DNA from: Luidia sarsii
Taxonomy: Eukaryota > Echinodermata > Asteroidea > Paxillosida > Luidiidae
Direction of reading: 5' to 3'
Assembly (NCBI GenBank): GCA_949987565.1
Contig: OX465102.1
Span: 25,481,691 to 25,545,690 of the forward strand
DNA: 64,000 nucleotides
Part shown: piece by piece, positions 45,397 to 57,149 of the stretch
How positions within the stretch are numbered: the stretch's first letter is position 1
How the letters are laid out: each line of letters opens with the position of its first letter
The notes under the pieces: generated by a model
The model's input: the letters and a program-made list of their open reading frames with translations, nothing else
The model's database searches: none
Told to the model about the DNA's origin: nothing
Position numbers and translations under genes: made by a program

Positions 45397-45556
45397 GCGC
45401 ATGCGCGCATGATTTTCTTGCAGGACGTTGCTATGCAAGTTAACTGAGCACGTGGGATGAAATTAATTTCTTCATTTGACGCGTCAGCGACTCTAAACGA
45501 GTGGAGAAACTGGACCATAGTGCTCCTGGGAATATCGTGCTTCCAGACATGTACAG
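45397..45556 (+). promoter_or_regulatory. NRF1-like site, E-box and possible first coding exon
   Basis: GCGCATGCGC (45397-45406, an NRF1-type palindrome) is followed by the E-box CACGTG (45449-45454) and ATG at 45457. The short frame ends with a hydrophobic stretch (WTIVLLGISCFQTCT) just before CAG|GTAATA at 45557, a fair splice donor. It could be the first exon of a secreted or membrane protein gene, but no following exon was found. Confidence 0.2.
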
Positions 45557-45559
45557 GTA

Positions 45560-47900
45560 ATACACTACTGCCTCACTTTTTGCAAACTTTAAGGTCTATA
45601 ACTTTACGTGATATACCTTTACTTTATACGTCTGTACTCTGTACGTCTGTACGTGTACAGTTATAGAGGTAGAATGATTAGGCCGACGGCTACAGTTTTA
45701 GCTAGTCCGAGTAACTTTGACCCGACAAGTCATCCTTTTTTATCGAAATTTGGAATTGGGAGGGTCGGGTGACTAGGGTCCAAGTACAGCGGGTACGGCA
45801 AAGCTTTAATTTAATCTTTGAAAACTACCACCGACCGAAAACCCCAGATTTACCCCCCCCAAAAAAAATAAAAAAAAAAAATAAAAAATAACAAATAAAA
45901 AAATACCCGTGAAACCGTCCCACACGCCCATTTTGGATTAGTGAGAATCACAGATTCCAGTACTGGTCATTTTGTTTTACTCACGTTTGGGGGAAAAAGG
46001 GAGAAATTCACTCTCAGTTGATCGAGAAGATGTCTCTCCCGTCCGACGAGCCAAAATGCGGCGGCCATCTTTGATCTCGAACTGAACACGCAACCACTAT
46101 ACGCAAATCGATGACGTACTGTACTGACAGGTTCGGGTGCGCAGTGTGGTCTCAACGCGTGCATATGCGTGCACACACTCAAAGACTCACTGCGCTCCCG
46201 AATCTGACTTTATGCCATAAATTAAAAATAATATCAAGCATATTACAACCGTGGGTTATATGCTACTAACGAATGAAGATAATTGGAGACAACGTTGTAC
46301 TCGGAGTGATGTGGTTTATTCGGCTGAATGCAAAGTCTGTCTGATTCTACATTCAGCAGGGTTTATATACATTTTATGATCATTCCAAATATCACAGGAG
46401 TTTCCTGCCTTATTAGGAATTTCTTAACAGTCACTTACATATTCCTATACAATCAAAGGATGTGTTATTTGGTCCACTACTGGTCTTGGGCAGGGCTAGG
46501 CAAATGAGTGAAGGTGACTTTCCGTGAACAGACTCACTGTGGCCAAGTTCCACTGGTCCAGCCCAGTGTCCGCATTCCTCGGACAAAAAGTCTCACTTCT
46601 AGGAAAGGGGTCTTGCCCCTTCAAGGCCAACCCAGCACAGTTACACATACAGTACATGTACACAAGCATGGTGTTTTATCAAGGTGATAATTATACTCAA
46701 AATTTTCTCTTGGGAAAATTTGGTGCAGATGTGTGTCTGGCTTTAGATTATAACTGGAGAAGGCTCATGTCTAGGCACTATATTTCCCTTTCCCCCCTAA
46801 AAACTAATCGGGGTAGCTATCAAAGTAGGCCTACGGATAATTGAACCTATATAGGCCTAGACCTAAATTATGATGACCGTGATACGATAGCCTACTCAGT
46901 AGTACTGAAGTAGTACTTTTTTTCGAGTAAAATGGCCACAACTCCAGCAGAGTTCAACAGTGTCACTGAATACCAAGAGAATACATTCTCCCTCCAAACT
47001 GACAAGGGAATTGGCAGAACAAGGCAGAGCAGACAATGAACCTATTTTTGTTGTCTTTGGATGGTGAAAACTTCAACGGAAGTATACTATAGGCCTAATT
47101 CCTCCGCTTCCATGGTGAAGGGCAAAAAACTAGGATGACGTCCGAGAAGGACTCATTTGAACAGAAGTAATGAGACATTGCCGTGGCAGGCGCGGAACGA
47201 ATAACCCTACTAGACGCCGAAATGACAGCGGAATGGATGGAGGCGATGTACCTTTATAAATTGACCAAGGCTTCAGATTACACACGAGTCCATGAAAGCC
47301 ACTGACTATAGGGGCAGCGGCTGCGGGCGTTTTCCCGTATACAGAATTGTGCGTTCAGCTCCTCAGTCGTAGCCAAGAAACTCGGACAACCAGCGTTTCC
47401 TATTGATTATTGTCACCATGCCGACAGCAGGGCCTACAAAGGCCACAGGCTGACTTCGCCGGATTCATCCGCGGTGCTTGCGATCAATCGTACAGGACGA
47501 TCTGCGATGCGGGCCAGTGGTTCACGCCCGATCGCGTCAAGGGCGATATAGGCCTATATACAAATTATGACGGATGGCCGTCGGAAATTGAGTACCTATG
47601 GACCTTTAAGACTTCCGCACGCAATCCTGCGCTATCCGATCTCAATCCGACTGGTTTTTAATGTGCTGTTGGAACGATCGAAGCGTATGGAAAGTCCTCA
47701 CCGAAACTTTAGTCGCAGAAATGAGTCGGGTTTCCAGACTTTCAATTTACTCTGGTCTTTTAATCTCAGTCGGATCCTATTGCTTGCGGCGACCCTTTAA
47801 GCTTTGCGAAATCAAGCTTCTAGATTTATCTATCATAAATGACCCCCCCAAAAAGGGAATAGGGAAATGAGTGTTGAAAGGGTGTCCTCGTTCTTTGAGT
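45560..47900. other. Intergenic stretch, no supported gene
   Basis: It contains an A-rich low-complexity run (45855-45906). Short open frames such as 47410-47661 have no recognisable domain. 46250-46830 has TTTATT near 46315 (a minus-strand AATAAA) and a repeat-like look but no pair was found in the window. Confidence 0.4.
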
Positions 47901-47905
47901 CCCAC

Positions 47906-48613
47906 TCAGGCCAGTGCACGACTGGCTTGGGATTGAGGGATTGGGATCGGATTCTCAGTCCGACGTCTACGGCCAAACATTGCCGCCCGTACGCAAACAT
48001 TAGACTCCGGTGGCCGTCGTGGGGCCCTTTTTTTCTCAGGCGCTAGCTTTTCTCCGGTTACATGCAGGGGGGGGGGGTTGTTTAATTGGGCAGCCGTGCG
48101 CCTTTTGTGGGTTAATGATGTGTCTGGGCGTTGCCGCACATCGCTGGCCGGGAGGGGGAGGGGAGGGGTGGCGGTACCGCTAGCTAGAGGGAAGGGACAG
48201 GCGGGGGGGGGGGGGTTCTGCCAATCTTCGGTCCTTGTTCTGAGGCCCGACGGAACAGAAGAGAACAGAAAATGCAATTGGGGTAATTTATTTGCTGCGC
48301 AATAGCTCGGAGAAAAATCAATGTCCGTTTCCGTCGCTAAAATAGGTCGATCTGTTTTTGCAAGCAAAGGTGTGTTGAAATGTATATGTGCTATTGATTT
48401 GCATGTTGTTGTTTTAACATTGTTTTGTTTACCGATTGTGGTTTTTTTCAAGTAAACTGGCGCGGTGCTGAGTTCCTGGTCCAGTGCCCGCTCATGTAAT
48501 TCCTTAGGGGTGTATTTTTTTGTCTTTGATACCAGTCCGATCCGGTATAGATATATATATACAGCATTCATTGTGATCCAGGTAATTATTGTCAGCAGTA
48601 AGCTTGCAGCCAT
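47906..48613 (-). CDS. Unrecognised open frame, 235 codons, doubtful
   Basis: It starts MAASLLLTIITWITMNAVYI, a possible signal anchor or membrane segment, followed by SKTKKYTPKELHERALDQEL. From about residue 60 it loses protein character, and the C-terminal half is Pro/Arg-rich over a GC-rich, G-run-bearing stretch (48060-48220). Only the first 50 or so codons look plausible as an exon. No homologue comes to mind. It may be chance. Confidence 0.2.
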   Translation of the reverse strand: MAASLLLTIITWITMNAVYIYLYRIGLVSKTKKYTPKELHERALDQELSTAPVYLKKTTIGKQNNVKTTTCKSIAHIHFNTPLLAKTDRPILATETDIDFSPSYCAANKLPQLHFLFSSVPSGLRTRTEDWQNPPPPACPFPLASGTATPPLPLPASDVRQRPDTSLTHKRRTAAQLNNPPPLHVTGEKLAPEKKRAPRRPPESNVCVRAAMFGRRRRTENPIPIPQSQASRALA

Positions 48614-49494
48614 TTCATTGCTTGCTCGGTAGCTTGATCGAATGAAAGTTCCTGCTATTGATTGGCAGTTGACGACGTTTCACTGCTGGATGATTTGATT
48701 TCTTGAAATGAGCACACAGCACGGGCTGCTCCACGGAATGACTGCTGATTTAGATATCCCGAGTTATAATTATCAACTTACTGTTTGGTTTGCTGACGAA
48801 CTGAGTGATTTGGGGGAAAGTATAGCCGCGCTATAGCTAGCCTCAGCCTTCTGTCGTTTAACATTGAAAGCCGTCCAGACTTTTGCTAGATTACTTTTTG
48901 CCTCAGATTCGTTTGTTACGGACAAGGCAAGACCTCGTTTGTAGCAGTGCGGACTGATATTGTTAAGATTGCGACTTTCTATTTTTTTTTACAACCCCCC
49001 CCTCCCGGGCGTCAGTTCACATGGCCTACCAGTAGCGCCATCTTTGAATGTCTTCACATAATTATTATGAACTCAACTTTTACTCTGTCGGATTTTGTTT
49101 GGCTACTGCTTCAAATTAGCTAGGACTGAGCTATAGGAAGTTGCTGATAGAGACCGCACGTTTATTGGACACCGAGACACAGCCGACACTATACTTCAAC
49201 GAGTCTAGTTATGTTGTACACGGACCTATCTGCATGGGGAAATCAATAAAGTATCCACCGCCAGTTTACGGCACCGGATGAAGACAATTGAACTGTTCAT
49301 CACACAAAGCGGACTCTGTTTTGTCAATTCCATTGGCCTTTCATGTAAAGCAGGTTAAGTTGTGATCAGAGGAGTTTGACAATGATGGGAGTTTGGTCTC
49401 CCTTGTCTAATCCGTCACTGTGTCGCCGTCAGGCGGGGTGGCAGGCCGGCACGACACAACCTTACATACGCAGACAAATTCAACGGAGACACCT

Positions 49495-49935
49495 CGTCAT
49501 TTGACGTCATCACGCGGGGCAAGCTGGGTCATCACACCCAGTGTGTTGCCTCCTGCCCGCTTTTGCCATTGGCCTTAAGGAGTTTAAGAAGAGTCATTTT
49601 TTTCAGAATCAGTTTAAACAAAATGATTGGCCTATTAGGCAGATACAAGCTTAACTTAACCCTATCTGCCCTGAGGGGAGACTCGGAGCCCCCCCCCTCC
49701 ATATTTGTGTTACTTTATCGCGATCACTGACAATTTTGGATTCTGGCTTCATGACTTCCCCCCTGTTGTGTTGCATACATTTTGGATTACATGTCATATA
49801 TGTGTAGGTCATTACAATTGCATAGTTTGGGTTGGGTGAAATGGCGCCCTCTCGGGACGACTGACGTCAACCAGGTAAATCCTTCGGCACCGCTGTGGAT
49901 TATAAAGGCAGACCGCTCTGAAGCCAGGAGCTACT
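49495..49935 (+). promoter_or_regulatory. Promoter-like region: two CRE sites and a TATA box
   Basis: TGACGTCA occurs exactly at 49502-49509 and 49862-49869. TATAAAG starts at 49901, 31 bases after the second CRE. Transcription would be expected to start near 49930, just before ATGAAAAGAAACAGACTGAG at 49943. No clear coding exon follows, so the target gene is unknown. Confidence 0.35.
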
Positions 49936-49959
49936 GCCGATAATGAAAAGAAACAGACT

Positions 49960-51640
49960 GAGAAACAACGCCACTGCGAGTGCACTGACGACACAAACAG
50001 AGACAGAGCAATCAATTTGGAAGTGCCGGGATTTTTTTTTTTGGGGGGGAGGGGGAAGAAGTAGGTCCGTGGCTGTTAATTGACAAGGCCCATCAAGACG
50101 GTGTATGCATTTAGGTCAAATCACCGCACACTGACTCTCCCGTAGCGAACTTGACTATCTCGGACGGGCTGGTACTGCTGCGTGCCAATGGTTCCCGGCA
50201 TGCAGGAGGCTTAGCGCCCTGATGCTTTCCTCTCACTACCCCCCTTACTACCGTCCTCCCATGCACCCTTCCATTGCCGATGGATCCTGAGTCGGGGATC
50301 GTGCATGACAACTATTCAGCCTGTCCATAACCTTACACCAATCACATCTCCCCCGGCGCTGCCGGTGTGGATCAAGGAATGGAGGTGTTGGGCAGGGGAG
50401 GGGGTTAATCCCGTCACTGAGCCAAGATTGGGGGAAAGGAGTATACGTGATCTCCCGACAGAAAAAGAGAACAAGTATTACGAAGTATTACGAGAGGAAA
50501 AACACGCTGACTGCCCATGCATATATAGGCCTGCACCACTCAGTCATCAACGTGGCACCAATAACCAGATCCTCGTGCCGTACGGTGCTCTTGAAATGCC
50601 ATGCGACTCGGTTGAGATGCCGAGATTAACATAAAAACAATCCACTCTAGATGACATAACACACGCGGGATGACACCCCTGGTATAAATACATGTAACAT
50701 CAATAGCTGGCGATATTACATGAACATTAAAAAAAATAAAAAAAATAAAAAAACTCAACACCTTGCTCTATTTTCGCCATTCGTGCTTGAAGTCGTTTGA
50801 CGAAACATGACTGTGTGTGGAAATGTCGGATACATTTTAGAATAAACATCCCCTGGTAAAATATTGCTTGCTTAATTTTTGGATGCTGTCAACCTACAAT
50901 ATACTTTCAAAGTGCTGACGTATTATAGTATGCAATTCTATCGTATTCCTAAAATTTATTTCGGGATACTGATATGTCGGATGGTACTCCCAGAACTCCG
51001 TACTATCGCATACCCTCGGTCATTGCAGATAGATCTTCCCCTCCACATTCCGTTCCACAGAAACCACGCCCGTGCATCATATGGCTGTCGCAATGGTAGT
51101 CCCGGTGATGGCGGTATTAATGCCAGCTCCGTGGTAATACCGAGCCCAACAAACTCGCAGCATCTCTTGTGGCGACACGGTGGTTATAGTGTAGACTCGA
51201 TGACCAGCCTGCTGGCATGGGCGCCAAATGCCGCTCTGATTACAACCCAAGCCGACCCCTGGATTAAAGCAAAGCTTTAATGTGTAGATGTGTAAATGAA
51301 AGTTTTATGGGGGTTGTATATAAACATTTTACTGAAAAATTCTACCGTACCTCAAAAGACGTCAAGTTTCCTTCTTTTAGTTTTCTTGCAGATCAAAGAT
51401 TGAAATAGTTAGTTGAAACAAGAGAGCTTGGCGTTCCCCTATCTTCTTTTGAACCTTGGCTCATACGTGGGCAAATTATTTAAAATATACATGTATTATT
51501 GATATAATATTGATATACCTTGCTGATCACTGCATTCAGTGCGTGTGATTGGGGGCATATGCTAGTGTGGTGGGAATGGTTGACTGATCCCACAGTTAAT
51601 TTAGTGTTAGGGGACCGTCCGGGTCTGCAGCTTTTGCAGC
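49960..51640. other. Intergenic stretch, nothing firmly recognised
   Basis: The open frame at 50879-51280 (+) has no recognisable domain. A-rich runs lie near 50728-50752. Confidence 0.4.
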
Positions 51641-51649
51641 TTTTTCAAG

Positions 51650-51825
51650 TCAAACATTTTGAAGAAATTGAAGAACTTTTGAAGAAATTGAAAACGTGGC
51701 AAAGAAATGGCTTGGACTGGACCAGGACTTGAACCTGAAGTTTTGCTTACCAGTACTCATACCATCTGAACTATCTAGCCCTTATTGATGGTGGCCTCCG
51801 TCAACAACAGTCAACTGCATGTACA
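51650..51825 (-). mobile_element. tRNA-derived SINE, copy 8, cut by the gypsy LTR
   Basis: The plus strand shows GGACTGGACCAGGACTTGAA, TTACCAGTACTCATACCATC and TGAACTATCTAGCCCTTATT. The head region after CAACAGTCAACTGC is replaced by the LTR. Confidence 0.6.
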
Positions 51826-52180
51826 TGTTTAAATGAGGTCCCTATTTGTAGATAGATTTGAAGTTTGATTTCATTTCATTTTTCTTGTAAAAGATCATAG
51901 TATGGGGATTTTATTTGAGTAATGTTTTCTTTCGATGGTCCCTGGTGACACCCCTGCTGGAGAATGGACTGGTCCACAGTACCCCCCCCCCCCCAGGATA
52001 CCAGGGTGCAGTGGTCAGTGGTCATGTTGTCCAGCATCGTTCAGTGCTGTTACAACATAGACCCTGACCACTGTGTCCTTTATCCTTCTCCTCTCCAGTC
52101 CGCCAACAAACTAAAGAACTAGACCCGGCGTAGCAACACTCACCCCAACAACACCACACACATCTCACCCCCCCCTTACA
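51826..52180 (+). repeat. Gypsy 5' LTR
   Basis: It starts TGTTTAAATGAGGTCC and ends CCCCTTACA, with TG...CA termini. The same 355-base sequence occurs inverted at 55838-56194. Its right end is set by the point where the two copies diverge, and a primer-binding site follows at once. Confidence 0.85.
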
Positions 52181-52182
52181 AG

Positions 52183-52198
52183 TGTCAGAAGTGGGATT
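52183..52198 (+). other. Primer-binding site, tRNA-Leu type
   Basis: TGTCAGAAGTGGGATT is complementary to the 3' end of animal tRNA-Leu without its CCA. It lies two bases after the LTR, as expected for reverse transcription priming in Ty3/gypsy elements. Confidence 0.65.
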
Positions 52199-52210
52199 GT
52201 TGGCATCGCC

Positions 52211-53089
52211 ATGGCCGGAGAGGACCAGGAAGGAGGACAGGGTGCAGCAGCAATGACCCACCATGTGACCTTTGTCCCTGTGGACCTGAAGATGAATATC
52301 TTCATGGGGACGAGGTCAAGCCCGAACGACCCATCAGTGGAGGAGTGGGTGTCCGACATGACCTCCATGTTGAAGACGTGGAACACCCCGAAGGAGCAGC
52401 AGCCTCAGCTACTCCTGAGGTACCTGGCTGGCGAAGCCAAGAGGGAGATCCTCGTCATGCAGCAGGACGAGAGGAGCAACGCAGCCAACATCTTCGCCAG
52501 GCTGACGGATCGAGGTGTATGGGGACAAGGTGTCCTCAGTCATGCTCCTCCAGACGTTTCATGGTAGACAGCAGAGACCGGCGGAGACGATGCGGGAGTT
52601 CGCCTTGGCGCGGCAGGAGCTCCTCGGGAGGTTGAACCAGCGTGACCCTGGGGCAATCAACCGGCCGGACCAGGTCCTGAGGGACCGCTTCCTCACCGGC
52701 CTGCGCAACAAGAGATGTCATTCAGGGACATCATGAGCGAGGTCCTTCACCTAGCCAGTGACCAGGAGACGTCCGCTGGGTTGAACGCCACCAGAGCTGC
52801 CCCTGAACTTCCTGAGGCACAGTCTCCCTCTGTAATTGAGTCCCTCCAGGCTGCCCTTGGAGAGACCATCAAACAACAAAAGGAGATGGCTGGCATGATG
52901 GCGGCCATGAGGTCCCAGCTGGAGGAGATGCGCCTTGGCCGTTTCCACCAAGCCAGGAGACCCGGACGACAGCCGCAGTGGGACGAGGCAGGCAATCCAA
53001 TCTGCCTGAGATGCGACCAGGCTGGTCACATGGCCAGAGAGCGCCCTCGGCGACGCCCCACAGCTACCGGTAGACCAGCTTTAAACTAG
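52211..53089 (+). pseudogene. gag: Gypsy gag, broken by frameshifts
   Basis: Three overlapping frames (52211-52515, 52515-52730, 52715-53089) together look like a Ty3/gypsy capsid protein. The start MAGEDQEGGQ is followed by a helical capsid part with SVEEWVSDM and a C-terminal nucleocapsid box CLRCDQAGHMARERP. The box has C-x2-C-x4-H but Arg where the last Cys should be. Two frameshifts and this lost zinc ligand show that the copy is dead. Confidence 0.8.
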
Positions 53090-53194
53090 GTTGTTCCAGT
53101 GTTAAGGGCCAAACACTTGAACCCCCTACCACAGTTTACCAGAGGTCCATCAACCAGCAGAATGCGGTGGGGAACTGACCTTACATCAGTGTTG

Positions 53195-53620
53195 TTTTGG
53201 GAAATAAAGAGGTGACATGTCTCTTGGACACTGGCTCACAGGTGTCTACTTTGCCGTACAAAGTCGTCAAAGAACACTTCCAAAAACAACACTGGTGCTG
53301 ACAGCAACACACTAATGAGCCCGGCCTTCATCCACCTGGTAGCTGCCAATGACCTACGGATCCCAATTACCACGGGGTGGTAGAACTGGACGTACAGTTG
53401 ATGGGACGCCATGTCAAGAACGCCATCTTCTTTGTCCTGAAGTCCACCGACGTCCCATCCAAACCCATTCTTGGCATGAACGCCCTTAGAGGCTGCCAGG
53501 ATTTGCTCTTTAAGGAGCCAGCATCATCTTGCTTCCTTCAATCAATACAGGCAAGCAAGACTGTCAAGCCTCAGATCCTGCTCATCAGCGACCCCCCTCT
53601 GATGTAGTCCGAGCAGCCAT
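53195..53620 (+). pseudogene. Gypsy protease region
   Basis: CLLDTGSQVST contains the aspartic protease motif DTG (53227-53235). Downstream ILGMNAL (near 53470) fits the second conserved protease segment. Frame breaks separate the two. Confidence 0.75.
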
Positions 53621-53748
53621 CCGACGCCCTCTGGTGATACGAGCTGGAACCGAGAGGATCATCCCTGGGCGTTGCCATCTCTCGGTATGCCCATGAGGAT
53701 GCTGTCCTCATTGAGCCAACACCAGCAAATTTTCTCCCCAAACATCTG

Positions 53749-55115
53749 ATGGTCGCCAGATGTGTGTGCGCAGTCCGTGGTGGGCTTGTGCCAATCCGGG
53801 TTACCAACCCAAGCCAATGGGACGTGACTGTTCACCACGGGATGAAACTGGCCCAACTAAGTCTCATGACGGAGATCCTTCAGTGGGAGCCATCCCCTGA
53901 TCAGCTGGAGTTGATCCAGCTTGGCATCAATGAGGTCAAAGTGGGCCTTAAAGAACAGCCCGCTGGTGGAACGCCGAGACTGCCAGAGGAGCTTCCGGTG
54001 CCGGTAGATGTGGGTCGAGAGAACTTGGAGGCTGATGAATTTCAGCAGCTTTGTTCTCTCCTCCATCGACACCAGGGAGTCTTCTCTAAAGAGGACCACG
54101 ACTTTGGCAAGACCTCCACAGTGCAGCGTACCATCCCGACCGAAGACTCACGACCGATCAAGGAGAGGTATCGGTACCGGCGAGTCCCCCCCCTCATCTG
54201 TACCAGGAGGTGAAGGAGCACCTCAAGATGCTGCTGAGTAAGGGGGTAATCAGAGAGAGCAGCAGCCCCTGGGCCTCCCCCATAGTCTTGGTCAGGAAGA
54301 AGTGCGGAGGATTGCGACTCTGCGTTGACTACCGTCGCCTGAATGCAGTCACCACATCTGATGCATTCCCTCTTCCAAGAGTCGATGAGTCGCTGGATGC
54401 ACTTCGCGGTGCGAAATACTTCTCCACTGTTGATCTGGCAAGTGGCTACTGGCAGATCGCAATGGATGAAGCGGACAGGGAGAAGACAGCCTTCACTATA
54501 CACCAATGGGCCTGTACGAGTTCCACCGTATGCCCTTTGGCCTGACCAATGGACCAGCGACATTCCAACGGTTCATGGAACGGTGCTTCGGTGACCAGTC
54601 ATGCGAGACACTGATGTTTTACCTTGACGACATCATCATCTTCTCGTCAGATTTCCTGTCCCACATGGAAAGACTTGACATGGGCTTTTCACCCTCGGCA
54701 AAACATGGGTTGAAGGCGAAGCCATCTAAGTGTCACCTGCTCAAGAAATCGATCAACTTTCTGGGGCATGTTGCATCTGCGGAGGGTATCCGTACTGACC
54801 CTGAGAAATGTCAAGCGTTGGAGACGTGGCCTGTCCCGTCAACCCCTAAGGAGGTCCGGCAGTTTCTGGGCTTTGTCGGGTATTACATGCGCTTTGTGAA
54901 AGATTTCTCGAAGATTGCAAAGGCTCTGTATGCCCTGACTGGCCAGACAAAGAAGGAGCAGAAGCCCCCAAGACTACCCCTTTCCAGTGGAAGACGGAGT
55001 GTCAACAATCATTTGACCAACATTTACTCCGGAGTTGCCTGATGTCCCCACCAGTACTCGCATACCCCGACTACACCAAGCCGTTTGTGTTGTACACAGA
55101 TGCCAGCAAGTATGC
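53749..55115 (+). pseudogene. pol: Gypsy reverse transcriptase and start of RNase H, frameshifted and truncated
   Basis: Frames at 53749-54213, 54210-54545 and 54506-55042 carry successive RT motifs: [55 protein letters not shown] and the catalytic YLDD at 54620-54631. The frame shifts near 54500. RNase H begins (FVLYTDASK near 55085-55113) and sequence similarity then stops abruptly at about 55115. Integrase is absent. Confidence 0.88.
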
Positions 55116-55837
55116 AATTTTCAACTTCCGATATCTTCAAAAATATAAGACGAATCCTCAATTTTTCTGGAATTCTAGAAAAAATTATAGAAAATTATAG
55201 AAATTTGTCTCAGTCATCGAGTGCGCTGCGCGTCCATTTTGTCCAAGGTTTCATAACGCGCGGCGTTGGGGTCAAGATGAACGATTTGCGTCGTGCAATA
55301 ACGCCTCTCAAAGAAGTCTACATGTAATATGTTTTCACAAGCCCGGGTTTTTGAGAAGCCTTTACAAGTAGTCGAGTGATCTTAAGTTTATATCCGGTAG
55401 ACAAATATACACGTTCGGCATTGATTTGTTGGACTGGTCGGAGCGCGTACTTCGGTTGACCGCGAAACGCGAAACATCGTTGGTAACTTGTTATCATACG
55501 GAGCTCTACAAACTACAAGCTCTACAAACAGTATGTCTGTAATCAAACATTACTTTATTTGTTAGAAAACAAGTGAGTAAGGATTGGTGGAAGTCTACTA
55601 ATCATTACAGACGTATTGAGTGCACACACACTGGACGGCGGTCTCGCAGCGTGCACAAATCACGAGGACGAGTACGATCCCACAAAGCGTTTTTAGTGAA
55701 GATTTGGTCGACATTAAAGGAAATAAATTATAGAGTGCTCTAACCGAATATGATCCCTGAAATTGTAAGCGCCTATTATACCGCACGTGTAATGGTTGAA
55801 TGCTTCTGACTGTTCCGGCAAAAACAACGTGTACATG
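55116..55837. other. Spacer between two gypsy fragments, nothing recognised
   Basis: No gypsy similarity and no long open frame. AT-rich start (55120-55210) with repeated ATTATAGAAA. Confidence 0.5.
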
Positions 55838-56194
55838 TGTAAGGGGGGTGAGATGTGTGGTGTAATTGTTGGGGGTGAGTGCTGCTACGCCGGGTCTAGT
55901 TCTTTAGATTGTTGGCGGACTGGAGAGGAGAAGGATAAAGGACACAGTGGTCAGGGTCTATGTTGTAACAGCAATGAAGGATGCTGGACAACATGACCAC
56001 TGACCACTGCACCCTGGTATCCTGGGGGGGGGGGACTGTGGACCAGTCCACTCTCCAGCGGGGGTGTCACCAGGGACCATCGAAAGAAAACATTACTCAA
56101 ATAAAATCCCCATACTATAATCTTTTACAAGAAAAATGAAATGAAATCAAACTTCAAATCTATAAATGAGGGACAAATACGGACCTCATTTACA
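55838..56194 (-). repeat. Gypsy 3' LTR of a minus-strand copy
   Basis: Reverse complement of the LTR at 51826-52180, about 357 bases, with a small deletion/insertion difference near its start (56165-56185). On the minus strand it is preceded by GTTGGAGGA, a short polypurine tract. Confidence 0.85.
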
Positions 56195-56209
56195 TCCTCC
56201 AACGTTAAT

Positions 56210-56398
56210 CTATTGGCGTCCCTGCCAATACTGGAGAAAATGAGAAAAAACCCACAAAAACAATCGCAACACAAGCAATAAAAACTTAGACTGGACTGGG
56301 ACTTTAACCTGAGACTTCTGGTTTTGCGTACCAGTGATCTTACACTTGAGCTATCCAGCCATTAATTTGATGTTGGCCTTTCCAAACAGTCAACCAAC
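56210..56398 (-). mobile_element. tRNA-derived SINE, copy 9, inside the minus-strand gypsy fragment
   Basis: The plus strand shows GACTGGACTGGGACTTTAAC, GCGTACCAGTGATCTTACAC and TTGAGCTATCCAGCCATTAA. It lies between the end of pol and the LTR. Confidence 0.65.
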
Positions 56399-56399
56399 A

Positions 56400-56860
56400 G
56401 CAAAATTAAATTGAAAGAGCCTACGGTCTCTGGAGTGGCAAGTCAGCCGTTCAGGTCTTTTCCCTTGCGTTCTCCGGCCAGAGCAACGCCTCTGCACTGG
56501 CTCTGGGGGAGTCTGGCCTTGAGGGTCCCGGTGATGACGCAGGTGATGCAGACTCCTCCGGTGGTTGCTCCTCATCATCACGGGCAGGGCGTTCAACGGG
56601 TGGAGAGGGGAGTCGTCTCCTTGGCCGCTGAGATGGCTCAGCTGGGGGTCTTGCAGCGTGTTGTGACGGGGGAGGGACGTAACATCTGTGGCTGCCCCTT
56701 CAACTTCTGGTGTGGCTGGTTGTGTGGGCGTGGCTCTGGATGTCCGGCTCTCGACTTGGGGTTCAGTAACAGGTTTTGTTACTGGAGGGGTAGGGAGCAA
56801 CCTGCGCTGGGTAGGTGGTAGTCCACTTCCTGGACTGTTATCGTATACGCCGGCGCGCCG
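56400..56860 (-). pseudogene. C-terminal end of gypsy pol (after integrase), minus strand
   Basis: A minus-strand frame reads SGLPPTQRRLLPTPPVTKPV and ends near RRTQGKRPERLTCHS, typical of the Pro/Arg-rich tail after integrase in Ty3/gypsy polyproteins. Its position just upstream of the inverted LTR fits a 3' fragment of the same family. Integrase proper is missing; similarity ends near 56860. Confidence 0.5.
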
Positions 56861-57149
56861 CACACAACAGAAAACCGCAACCCCATATACTGTGCACATA
56901 GTATACGGGGACGTGCGGTTCGTGGAGCTTGCGGTTTGTGTTGTGTTGGGCGATTCGTGGGGCGTACGGTTTGTGTGGAGGGTTGCGTGTGCGTGTACAT
57001 GTACATGTTGGGGCAGGGAGTAAATAATAACAATCGAACTGAGTCTGTTCTAGGTAGGTGGATGAGTGTCGTTCGCCTGGGCTCGGTCAGCAGAGCGAGG
57101 CCAGTATAACCAGGGCCCACCAAGTAGGCGGTCGACAACAAGGGGCCCT

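Noticed and set aside
46250..46830. Solo LTR on the minus strand
   Set aside because: It has an AATAAA-like signal and a repeat-like look, but there is no second copy in the window, no clear TG...CA ends and no target duplication.
50879..51280. Protein gene of 133 codons
   Set aside because: No recognisable domain, no splice support and no regulatory context. It may be chance.
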